Shown here: positions 1 to 6,314 of the stretch, piece after piece
Layout of the letters: every line of letters begins with the position of its first letter
Position numbering within the stretch: position 1 is the first letter of the stretch
NCBI GenBank assembly: GCA_002438345.1
Contig: DJUJ01000004.1
Location: forward strand, 24,149 to 32,450
DNA: 8,302 nucleotides
DNA from: Paenibacillus sp. UBA6285
GTDB lineage: Bacteria; Bacillota; Bacilli; Paenibacillales; Paenibacillaceae
Reading direction: 5' to 3'
Notes under the pieces: model-generated
The model's input: only the letters and a program-made list of their open reading frames with translations
The model's database searches: none
What the model was told of the DNA's origin: nothing
Position numbers and translations under genes: made by a program

Positions 1-575
1 GGAGTACCCACCAGGATAGCGGTGTAAGAATACTTATCCGTAGTCTCTAAGCTCGGCAAACGACGAATTCGGTCATTCCATTTCTTGCTTTTGAGTCTGG
101 TGTGCAGGAACAAATACAATATTGCAAAAACCGCCCCGAGTGTCAGTGCAGCAAAACTCAAGTTGGCCATAATCACATGCATCGTCAGCCAGCCATACAC
201 CGCACTCCAAGTCTCAAGCGTATGCCCCCCCGCCGTTAGCCACACCCGATTAAGCAGAAAAACACTGAATCCAGCCATACTAAGCAGCAGAATCGTAAAC
301 TCGCCTCCACGCGTGAAAGCGACTGCAAGCGAAGTCAGTACAATACTGAAAGCAAACCAAAACAAGAAATCATAAGGTGTAAAAATGGGGAGTCCCTGCT
401 CCTGAGAGAAACGAATCCCGAGTCCCGCAGCTTGCAAAAGACCCACAACAACAAGAAGCCCCGTGCCTAGCCGCTTCCCACTCGGGTTGCGATGAAGGCA
501 ATCCGAGAAAACAAACAGCAGGCTCAGGGCATATAGCAGCAGAGCGGCGTCATATATTCCGTTCAGCAGTTGCAT
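1..575 (-). CDS. hemX: HemX/CcsA-like integral membrane protein (partial, 3' end outside window)
   Basis: The ATG lies 5 bp after the hemA stop codon, and its ribosome binding site (AGGTGAG) overlaps the last hemA codons, so the two genes are co-transcribed and probably translationally coupled. The first 191 residues are visible; the rest runs off the window. Hydrophobic segments are seen at about residues 5-24, 38-56, 65-87, 92-112 and 125-158. The last contains WLTMHVIMANLSFAA, with a histidine in the position expected for the cytochrome c assembly (CcsA/CcmC-like) fold. Known of the family: in Bacillus subtilis HemX is encoded directly after hemA and lowers HemA protein level, although its sequence resembles cytochrome c assembly proteins. 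Family members are usually about 270-280 residues, so about 80-90 are missing. A seven-G run at codons 116-118 stays in frame. The family and operon position are well supported; the precise biochemical role is not visible here. Confidence 0.88.
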   Translation of the reverse strand, partial: MQLLNGIYDAALLLYALSLLFVFSDCLHRNPSGKRLGTGLLVVVGLLQAAGLGIRFSQEQGLPIFTPYDFLFWFAFSIVLTSLAVAFTRGGEFTILLLSMAGFSVFLLNRVWLTAGGHTLETWSAVYGWLTMHVIMANLSFAALTLGAVFAILYLFLHTRLKSKKWNDRIRRLPSLETTDKYSYTAILVGT

Positions 576-580
576 ATCAC

Positions 581-1978
581 TCACCTACCCAACAGACCTG
601 CCGGAGCAAGCACCGTCTTAGGCACAGAAAAATCGCCGCTACCGGCAGTACGTTCTGTGGAACTAGACTGCTTAACCGGGGCGGAATCTCCGCCATCTGA
701 ATTGGATTCGAGCTGTTCCTGTAGCGCAAAGATTTTGGAGAAATAATCAAGGGCTTCATTCCCCTGCTTGCCACCGGACATCTCTTTAATTACATTGATT
801 GGATCATGCATCATCTGGTTCACAATACTTTTGGTCAAACGACGGATCACCTTGCGCTGATGCTCGTCCAGCTCAGGCAGCTTATTAAACAGACTCTCCA
901 TCGTTTCCTCATGAATCGCATTCGACTTATCCTGAAGCGCCCGGATCACCGGTCTCACGCCAAGCGTCTTAAGCCACAGTTGGAACTCATCCATTTCCTC
1001 ACCGATCATCACTTCAATCTTCGCAGCTTCACTCCGGCGCATTTCCAGGTTGTTCTCCACAATGCCCTCCAGATCGTCAATATCATACAAAAAAACATCT
1101 GGCACATCAGCCGCAGCAGGATCAATATCACGCGGTACAGCAATGTCAATCATAAAAAGCGGCCGCGAAGGGCGGCGCTTCATAGCATGAGCTACCTGAT
1201 CTGCCGTAAGTACATACCCGTCAGCTCCCGTCGAGCTGATCACGATATCTACCTCATTCAGATTTTTTAGCGCATCTTCTATCGTACTCGGCTTACCTGA
1301 GAACTTACTGGCCAGTTCAATCGCACGCGACAGCGTACGGTTAGCGACAATCACCTCAGCCGCACCACTACTATATAGATGCTTTACGGTGAGCTCGCTC
1401 ATTTTGCCGGCGCCGAGAATCAGCACTCTTTTACCAGTGAACATGCCAAAAATACGCTTGCCCAGCTCCACTGCCGCATAACTGACAGATACTGCGCTTT
1501 CGCCGATTGACGTTTCACTATGTGCTCTTTTGCCCAGCGTCACCGCTTGTTTAAATAGCCGATTGAACCAAGTTCCAGTCACACCCTCACCCTGAGCCGT
1601 GAGAAAAGAACTCCGCACCTGTCCCAGGATCTGCGTCTCGCCAATCACCATAGAATCCAGACCGCAGGTCACGCGGAACAAATGCGCAATCGCCTGCTCG
1701 TCTTCATATATATACATATGCTGTGCAAATTGCTCGTTTTTCACTCCAAACCACTGCTCCATAAATCCGCGGATGAAATAACCACCCATATGAAGGCGCT
1801 CCATGACCACATAAATTTCCGTACGGTTGCAGGTGGCTACTACGACCCCTTCCAGCACACCCTTCGTCTTCATCAGTTGATGGAGCGCTGCCGGAAGATC
1901 ACTCTCCGCAAAAGCAAACTGTTCCCTAACCTCCACGGGAGCCGTACGATAATTCAGGCCAACGACGACGATGTGCAT
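581..1978 (-). CDS. hemA: glutamyl-tRNA reductase HemA
   Basis: Reduces the glutamate of Glu-tRNA(Glu) with NADPH to glutamate-1-semialdehyde, the first committed step of the C5 route to heme, in the cytosol as a dimer. The 465 residues show the full family layout. The N-terminal catalytic domain has VGLNYRTAPVEVRE (residues 6-19), the ATCNRTEIY motif with the thioester-forming Cys50, the conserved His99, and GLDSMVIGETQILGQV (106-121). The NADPH-binding Rossmann domain has LILGAGKMSE (186-195), ANRT and DIAVPRDIDP (278-287). A helical dimerisation domain follows from about 315 to 420. The last 40 or so residues are a Ser/Gly/Asp-rich tail beyond the usual core, probably disordered. The start is ATG with AGGATGG about 10 bases upstream. 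It is the first gene of a hem operon, with hemX directly downstream. Codon use is richer in G+C than in the genes to its right. Confidence 0.98.
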   Translation of the reverse strand: MHIVVVGLNYRTAPVEVREQFAFAESDLPAALHQLMKTKGVLEGVVVATCNRTEIYVVMERLHMGGYFIRGFMEQWFGVKNEQFAQHMYIYEDEQAIAHLFRVTCGLDSMVIGETQILGQVRSSFLTAQGEGVTGTWFNRLFKQAVTLGKRAHSETSIGESAVSVSYAAVELGKRIFGMFTGKRVLILGAGKMSELTVKHLYSSGAAEVIVANRTLSRAIELASKFSGKPSTIEDALKNLNEVDIVISSTGADGYVLTADQVAHAMKRRPSRPLFMIDIAVPRDIDPAAADVPDVFLYDIDDLEGIVENNLEMRRSEAAKIEVMIGEEMDEFQLWLKTLGVRPVIRALQDKSNAIHEETMESLFNKLPELDEHQRKVIRRLTKSIVNQMMHDPINVIKEMSGGKQGNEALDYFSKIFALQEQLESNSDGGDSAPVKQSSSTERTAGSGDFSVPKTVLAPAGLLGR

Positions 1979-2009
1979 CGATAGTTCACCATCCTAGTCT
2001 CTATTCATT

Positions 2010-2022
2010 ACTGTAGTACAGT
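2010..2022. promoter_or_regulatory. perfect 6-1-6 palindrome in the hemA leader
   Basis: The sequence ACTGTA-G-TACAGT is a perfect inverted repeat with a one-base centre, about 32 bp upstream of the hemA ATG and between the proposed promoter and the ribosome binding site. It could be an operator for a dimeric regulator or a small leader hairpin (5-bp stem, 3-nt loop). I do not recognise the cognate regulator. Its half-site spacing does not fit LexA, and its polarity is opposite to BlaI/CopY operators (TACA-NN-TGTA). A chance origin in an AT-rich spacer is possible. Confidence 0.35.
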
Positions 2023-2081
2023 TATATTAAAGAATAATTTACATAATATTCACTTTCACAACATCTCAAAACACTGTGTTA

Positions 2082-2092
2082 AGTATATCACA
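2082..2092 (-). promoter_or_regulatory. probable extended -10 promoter for hemA-hemX
   Basis: On the minus strand this reads TGTGATATACT, which fits the extended -10 pattern TRTGN followed by a hexamer matching TATAAT at five of six positions. No good -35 hexamer lies 16-19 bp upstream, as is common for extended -10 promoters. Transcription would start near 2075 and leave a leader of about 95 nt before the hemA ATG. It lies downstream of the terminator that closes the polysaccharide transcript, so hemA would have its own promoter. Other AT-rich hexamers closer to the gene (TATTAT near 2045) are weaker alternatives. Confidence 0.45.
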
Positions 2093-2141
2093 CGAAAATA
2101 CGACTTTTTACAGATTTTTTGAACGCTTTATGAAATCCAGA

Positions 2142-2156
2142 TAATAATTATTATAA
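2142..2156. promoter_or_regulatory. PerR-box-like 7-1-7 inverted repeat upstream of hemA
   Basis: The sequence TAATAATTATTATAA matches the established PerR box TTATAATNATTATAA at all but one specified position. PerR, the peroxide-sensing Fur-family repressor, is known to control the hemA operon in B. subtilis, so the location is meaningful. Against it, the spacer is extremely AT-rich, the site overlaps the T-tract of the upstream terminator, and it lies about 55 bp upstream of the proposed -10 rather than over the promoter. Treat it as a candidate only. Confidence 0.35.
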
Positions 2157-2183
2157 ATAAAAAACCGTAGGTTCGCTACGGTT
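2150..2183 (-). terminator. intrinsic terminator ending the polysaccharide transcript
   Basis: On the minus strand, AACCGTAG (bases 2183-2176), a five-base loop and CTACGGTT (2170-2163) form a perfect 8-bp stem, followed at once by a T-rich tract (TTTTTTATTTAT). The plus-strand reading has no comparable T run, so it works in the minus direction. It sits about 230 bp after the nitroreductase-like gene and before the hemA promoter, separating the two transcription units. Confidence 0.85.
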
Positions 2184-2202
2184 AGGATGGGTTATTTTGT
2201 GA

Positions 2203-2352
2203 TTAATTATTATAATTTAACTTTTGTTGTCTGTGAGTATCTGAGATAATTTCATACATATGTTCAAAAATCAGAATATAAGGATATATTAAAGTTTCTA
2301 CTCGAAAATCCCTACACGAATCCACACTGGGTAACTGAAAATTAGAGCAATC
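2203..2352 (-). pseudogene. 49-codon open stretch, possible gene remnant
   Basis: Between in-frame TAA codons at 2355-2353 and 2205-2203 the minus strand is open for 49 codons. The peptide looks protein-like, with VDSCRDFRVETLIYPY in the first half followed by ILIFEHMYEIISDTHRQQK. There is no ATG, GTG or TTG near the beginning with a ribosome binding site. The only ATG is internal (2259-2257) and would give just 19 residues. The stop lies 20 bp before the terminator stem, as expected for the last codons of a lost gene. I do not recognise the family. It could be the 3' end of a deleted gene, a copy of a dispersed repeat, or chance. Confidence 0.3.
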
Positions 2353-2415
2353 TTAAATCAAAAAAGTGTTCGTTTATTTATTACTTTGAAACATCCCAAA
2401 TCACTAAAAATACCG

Positions 2416-3456
2416 TTAATTTATCTTCAAAACACTTTCAACTTCACGTCTATAAGAAGCAGCTACATGTAATTTCTCAGGTATGCTTCCTACTGCAATC
2501 ATCATTATCATGGCTTCAGAATCATCAATTTTTGCTATTTCTCTAAGCATCTTATCTTGATATCCACCTACCGCTAAATTTAGCGCACAAGTCCCTACAC
2601 CTAATGAATGTAGCGCATAAATTAAAGACATTGCATACATACCACCATCTATAAAACACTGATTCCGTTCATTTGCTCCTTTAAAACATTCTAAGTTATT
2701 TGTAACAATGATAATTTTGCTTGCATTTTCACCAAAACCTGTATTTCCATTCTGATGCTTTAAAATCTCTGACTTGATCTTTTCACTACTATAAACGTGT
2801 ACTCTAGTAGTTTGTCTATTACAAACGGATGGGGTTTTTTGAGCAATATTAGTTGCTTCTTTTATTAGTTCCAAACTTAATTCCGTTGAATCAAAATTTC
2901 GAATGCTATATCTCGAAAATGCAAATTCCTTAAAATTTATTGAAGAAGAATTAATAATATCTGATTTAGTTATTTCTTTAATACCACCAACATGAATATC
3001 TTTGTTATATCCAAAATTCCCGCTTTCATAATACCTGATTTTTTCAAATAAATGATTATCATCTAACCCATTTTCTTTATTAAAAGAGTAATATGCATTT
3101 AAGCTATTAAGTGCAACTTGACATACATCACTCCATTCATATTTCCGCAGATAACTTTCTATAGATAATAATAATTCCGTAATGTTACCTTTCCCAAACC
3201 CTACCTTAATGTTTTTCAAAGAAAGTCCTTTTTCAATTTTATGATATAAAAAAATAATATCTGCTTCATGACTCTCTTTAGATATATTTTTTTGAAACGG
3301 TGCTGCATAACTTGAATATTTTTTATAATCGTAACTATAATTTTTTATTAATTTATATTTTTCTATCCAAGAAGGTATCCTTGCTTTTATATAAATTTCT
3401 TTTAAAAATTCATATAATGAATTAGGAACATATTTTTTCGCAACAGCAATAAGCAT
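2416..3456 (-). CDS. nitroreductase-fold protein of the polysaccharide cluster
   Basis: I place the start at the ATG at 3456 (346 residues), because AGGAG lies 9 bases upstream. The in-frame TTG at 3465 directly abuts that AGGAG and leaves no spacing. Residues 1 to about 175 form a mostly helical, charged region of unknown function. From about 180 the nitroreductase fold begins with FSRYSIRNF (the RxSxRxF-like element that contacts FMN phosphate in this family), then TPSVCNRQTTRVHVY (208-222) and DGGMYAMSLIYALHSLGVGTCALN. Family members bind FMN and reduce substrates with NAD(P)H, but those in polysaccharide loci, often near pyruvyl transferases, have no assigned reaction that I know of. It is the last gene before the terminator, 133 bp after the flippase gene. 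I see no clear promoter in that gap. Oxidation or reduction of a sugar or lipid intermediate is only inference. Confidence 0.82.
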   Translation of the reverse strand: MLIAVAKKYVPNSLYEFLKEIYIKARIPSWIEKYKLIKNYSYDYKKYSSYAAPFQKNISKESHEADIIFLYHKIEKGLSLKNIKVGFGKGNITELLLSIESYLRKYEWSDVCQVALNSLNAYYSFNKENGLDDNHLFEKIRYYESGNFGYNKDIHVGGIKEITKSDIINSSSINFKEFAFSRYSIRNFDSTELSLELIKEATNIAQKTPSVCNRQTTRVHVYSSEKIKSEILKHQNGNTGFGENASKIIIVTNNLECFKGANERNQCFIDGGMYAMSLIYALHSLGVGTCALNLAVGGYQDKMLREIAKIDDSEAMIMMIAVGSIPEKLHVAASYRREVESVLKIN

Positions 3457-3589
3457 TCTCTCCAACTCCTCTTTCTAAATGTCACCAACAATATAAGTAA
3501 AGAAATTCTTAATCTTCTCCCGTTCATGAAGATGAAATAATAAATGTCATATAAACTGTAAATACCATTCGACATTAAATGTAATATTT

Positions 3590-5125
3590 CTATTCTCTTA
3601 CTAATCGCATTTTTTTTAGTGTTTTCATTACAGGATATGTAATCAGATTTTTCTCGTATTTATTCATCCCTAAAAACCACACTGAAGCGATAAATATTAT
3701 CACATATACTGAACCATACAACAGAAACAATGAGATATTATATAAATCAATAAACAAAAAAATGATAAAACCACTAATTAAGGGAGGTATTAGAGACATT
3801 GCAAGTCTTACTATCTGAGCCCAAAATGATTTCATATTTAAGCCTACTCTATAATGATAGTACCAATTCATTATCAAGCCATTTCCAATAATCAAAGAAA
3901 CTGCAGTTCCCAGTGCACTCCCAATACCACCATATAACTTGCTAAGAGGTATACTTAATATTACATTTAAAATTGCAATGAAAAGATATACCCAAGAACG
4001 AAATTTATGCATGTTTTTTGCCCTTTGAATTTCAATTCCTAAATTTTGTATTAAGGGAATGGTCACAGGGACTATAAGCAACAGAACTATATAATATGCA
4101 TCACTATATTCTTTTCCTGCCCACATATTAATAAATGGTTGACCAAAAAATATCAATCCCGAAACAATCAGTGATAACACCATAAACTGTACTCTTCCAA
4201 CTTTAATAAATAATGTTGTCAGTTCTTTATTGTCGTTAGGATCTGTCGCTATCATTCTATTCACACGTGGTATAAATACATTGGATATAGAAGTTGATAG
4301 TGATAGATAATAAGTATTTAACTGTGCAGCTATGCCGTACACAGCTACGGCTACAGTTCCTTTAATCCTACCTAGAATAAATTTATCTACATTCCAATTG
4401 ATTTGATCAATAATCATGTTCATAGCAATAAACGAAGAAAATACGGTCATCTCTTTCATTAATGAAAAATCAAACTTATGAAAACTAAATTTTATATTCA
4501 ATTTTTTGAAACAATAAATTCCATTAAAAATCTCTACAATAATGGAAAGGATCGTTGTAGCGACTACCATTCCTATAGATCTATATCCCATTAATAAGAT
4601 TGGTAACATTATAAATGGACTTACTAGAACTTTAACCATCTGTATTAATTTTTGAAATACATAACTCTCATTAGCAGTGATATAGGAATTGAATATGCTC
4701 GTTAAAAATGATATTACGATATTAAATACCATTATAGAAACTAAGACTTTAGCTGTAGATATTTCATTTGAAGTAAGGTTTTCACCTAACAAATAATCAA
4801 TATTAAAAACTAATGCAGCTCCTGCTATAGTAGAAATAAAAGATATAACAGAGAAGACAATAAAAAACATTCCGTTTAATTTGGCAATATTATCTTGATC
4901 ATTTATAACTTTATATCGCGAGTAAAATCTCATATATGCACTACCAAAGCCAAAACTTAAAAGTCCTAAATAACTCACAACCGAACCTACTAAATTGTAG
5001 AGACCATACTCACTTTGGCCGAGAAGCCGAAGCATGATGGGAGTATATATTATTGAAACAATATAACCAATACCCATTGATAGATATGAAATAATTGCCC
5101 CAGCTTTTAATTGATTAATCTTCAT
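3590..5125 (-). CDS. Wzx-type polysaccharide flippase
   Basis: A 511-residue, strongly hydrophobic protein of the oligosaccharide flippase (MOP/MVF-like) superfamily. Such proteins move undecaprenyl-diphosphate-linked repeat units across the cytoplasmic membrane to the outer face. The N-terminus (MKINQLKAGAIISYLSMGIG) and the LRLLGQSEYGLYNLVGS region (33-49) are typical. About 12-14 membrane segments are spread over the length, with a C-terminal group from about residue 355 to 500. The length is normal for the family. The start ATG lies inside the last codons of the pyruvyl transferase gene (11-bp overlap), so translation is probably coupled. Its best ribosome binding site, GAGGA, is about 11 bases upstream and can be paired in a small hairpin. 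Substrate specificity cannot be read from the sequence. Confidence 0.92.
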   Translation of the reverse strand: MKINQLKAGAIISYLSMGIGYIVSIIYTPIMLRLLGQSEYGLYNLVGSVVSYLGLLSFGFGSAYMRFYSRYKVINDQDNIAKLNGMFFIVFSVISFISTIAGAALVFNIDYLLGENLTSNEISTAKVLVSIMVFNIVISFLTSIFNSYITANESYVFQKLIQMVKVLVSPFIMLPILLMGYRSIGMVVATTILSIIVEIFNGIYCFKKLNIKFSFHKFDFSLMKEMTVFSSFIAMNMIIDQINWNVDKFILGRIKGTVAVAVYGIAAQLNTYYLSLSTSISNVFIPRVNRMIATDPNDNKELTTLFIKVGRVQFMVLSLIVSGLIFFGQPFINMWAGKEYSDAYYIVLLLIVPVTIPLIQNLGIEIQRAKNMHKFRSWVYLFIAILNVILSIPLSKLYGGIGSALGTAVSLIIGNGLIMNWYYHYRVGLNMKSFWAQIVRLAMSLIPPLISGFIIFLFIDLYNISLFLLYGSVYVIIFIASVWFLGMNKYEKNLITYPVMKTLKKMRLVRE

Positions 5126-6254
5126 GAAGGATTATATCCTCTATACGTAGAGCTTTTCTTAAGTAATTAAGAGCTTTTTTACGTTCAAACTCTAATATTG
5201 AAGGAATATGTTGAAAATTAACATTAAAAATATCTACATTTTTGTTAATCCCCTCCCATTTTCTTGAAAGTAGTTTAAACGTTGAAAGTAGCATATCTAT
5301 TCTGGAATTCATTGAAGGTATGTTTCCATTTCTATTAAAAACAATAAACGGCTTTTCAAGTAATATAGAGAACACAGCACCATGAAAAGAATCCGTTAAA
5401 AATACACTTGAAGAATTAATGTAATCTATAAATTCAGCAGGATCAGCAGAATATGTTTTCAGATCCTCTATATCAGCTAGATTAACTACTTCCAAATCAT
5501 TCTCTAATGCAATTTTCTTTATTATTTTCTTAAGTTCTTTAGTTTTCACTCCTAGAAAATATGTTAATAAATATTTTTTCGAAGGTTTATTTTTTGCTTT
5601 TTTAGATAATGAGAGCCATTTTTCTTTTGATAGCATTAAAGTTGGATCTACAAGAACAACGGCGCTCCTTCCAGTCAAATCTTTAATAATTTTGGCTCCA
5701 GCTTCTTCCCTGACAGATAAACTTTCCATTTCCAATATCCATTTTTTATAAATTTCTACATATTCATCCGAAATTGAAGATACTCCAAAACTAGGTGCAT
5801 ATGCTATTCTTTTTTCTTTTGGAGCAAATCTCAGAAAATCAATAGGTGATCCATATCTGTAATTCGGATTCCACACTTGATCACTACCAACAAGAAAATA
5901 ATCATATTTGTTCAGCTGAGCATGGTTAAAGTCTGTATCTTTTAGTGTAAAATTGGTTTCAATAATATGTTCGTTTGTGAAATTTTCGAAAGCTTTGATT
6001 CTTTCATTACGACTTTTAATAATTTTTGCTTTATTCATTTCATACCAAAGTTTATTCTTTATATTCATCCATATTAAAGATAGTTCCCCGAAATTTTTAT
6101 TACCTTTATTTTGATCTCCTATTTTTTGAACATTCACTATAGTATTAACTTGACATCCTAAGGATTTCATAACTTCCTGAGCAGCATAATTTTGAAGTCT
6201 ATTTCCATAGTTTTGATAATCACAAATTGTAACTATACCTACGTTATTAACCAA
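5115..6254 (-). CDS. polysaccharide pyruvyl transferase family protein
   Basis: Family PF04230 (CsaB/WcaK-like). Characterised members add a ketal-linked pyruvate from phosphoenolpyruvate to a sugar of a surface polymer, giving it negative charge. I choose the TTG at 6254 (379 residues). It is preceded by GGGGG at a 9-base spacing and gives MVNNVGIVTICDYQNYGNRL, which matches the family's usual short lead into GIVTI-DY-NYGNRLQNYA. The ATG at 6290 would add 12 residues and has no ribosome binding site. Motifs by residue from the TTG start: GIVTICDYQNYGNRLQNYA (6-24), YFLVGSDQVWNP (119-130), SVREEAGAKI (180-189), VDPTLML (202-208) and TDSFHGAVFSILLEKP (287-302). The gene overlaps the flippase gene by 11 bp. 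Some family members in such clusters have unproven activity, so pyruvylation is the likely but not certain role. Confidence 0.9.
   Translation of the reverse strand: MVNNVGIVTICDYQNYGNRLQNYAAQEVMKSLGCQVNTIVNVQKIGDQNKGNKNFGELSLIWMNIKNKLWYEMNKAKIIKSRNERIKAFENFTNEHIIETNFTLKDTDFNHAQLNKYDYFLVGSDQVWNPNYRYGSPIDFLRFAPKEKRIAYAPSFGVSSISDEYVEIYKKWILEMESLSVREEAGAKIIKDLTGRSAVVLVDPTLMLSKEKWLSLSKKAKNKPSKKYLLTYFLGVKTKELKKIIKKIALENDLEVVNLADIEDLKTYSADPAEFIDYINSSSVFLTDSFHGAVFSILLEKPFIVFNRNGNIPSMNSRIDMLLSTFKLLSRKWEGINKNVDIFNVNFQHIPSILEFERKKALNYLRKALRIEDIILHED
5127..5141 (-). promoter_or_regulatory. hairpin covering the flippase ribosome binding site
   Basis: In the mRNA, AGGAU (5140-5136), an AUA loop and AUCCU (5132-5128) form a 5-bp stem, extended by one G-U pair. 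The 5' arm is the Shine-Dalgarno sequence of the flippase gene. The hairpin lies inside the upstream pyruvyl transferase coding sequence, so ribosomes translating that gene would open it. This suits translational coupling, but the stem is short and its stability is modest. Confidence 0.35.
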
Positions 6255-6314
6255 AATTTTATTCCCCCAAAGTCTATATTGTTCATACAATGCTTTTTGA
6301 TATATTGGCTTTAA

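Larger units (their letters stand above)
1985..2415. other. gene-poor boundary spacer between polysaccharide cluster and hem operon
   Basis: About 430 bp, very AT-rich, with no complete gene. From right to left it holds about 60 bp with nothing recognisable after the nitroreductase-like gene, a 49-codon open stretch without a start, the minus-strand terminator, a PerR-box-like palindrome, the proposed extended -10 promoter, and the 6-1-6 palindrome of the hemA leader. I see no integrase site, tRNA fragment or terminal inverted repeat that would mark how the neighbouring cluster arrived. Confidence 0.7.

Noticed and set aside
85..375. Plus-strand open frame of 96 codons
   Set aside because: It lies antisense inside hemX, whose membrane-protein reading is clearly the coding one. 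No ribosome binding site or recognisable product.
577..774. Second minus-strand frame overlapping the end of hemA
   Set aside because: A different frame over the HemA tail; hemA and hemX already account for the region.
806..1270. Plus-strand open frame of 154 codons
   Set aside because: It is antisense to hemA, whose conserved motifs run straight through it. Long antisense frames are common opposite such genes.
1682..1984. Plus-strand open frames opposite the start of hemA
   Set aside because: They are shadows of the hemA catalytic domain, with no independent support.
2049..2061. Half of a Rex-like operator (TTGTGAA on the minus strand)
   Set aside because: Only one half-site matches; the second arm of the palindrome is absent.
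2077..2092. CRP/FNR-like site, TGTGA-N6-TAACA on the minus strand
   Set aside because: It has one mismatch to TGTGA-N6-TCACA, but the same bases are better explained as an extended -10 promoter element.
3402..3575. 57-codon minus-strand frame across the gap and the start of the nitroreductase-like gene
   Set aside because: It has no ribosome binding site and overlaps the real gene out of frame, so there is no evidence that it is used.
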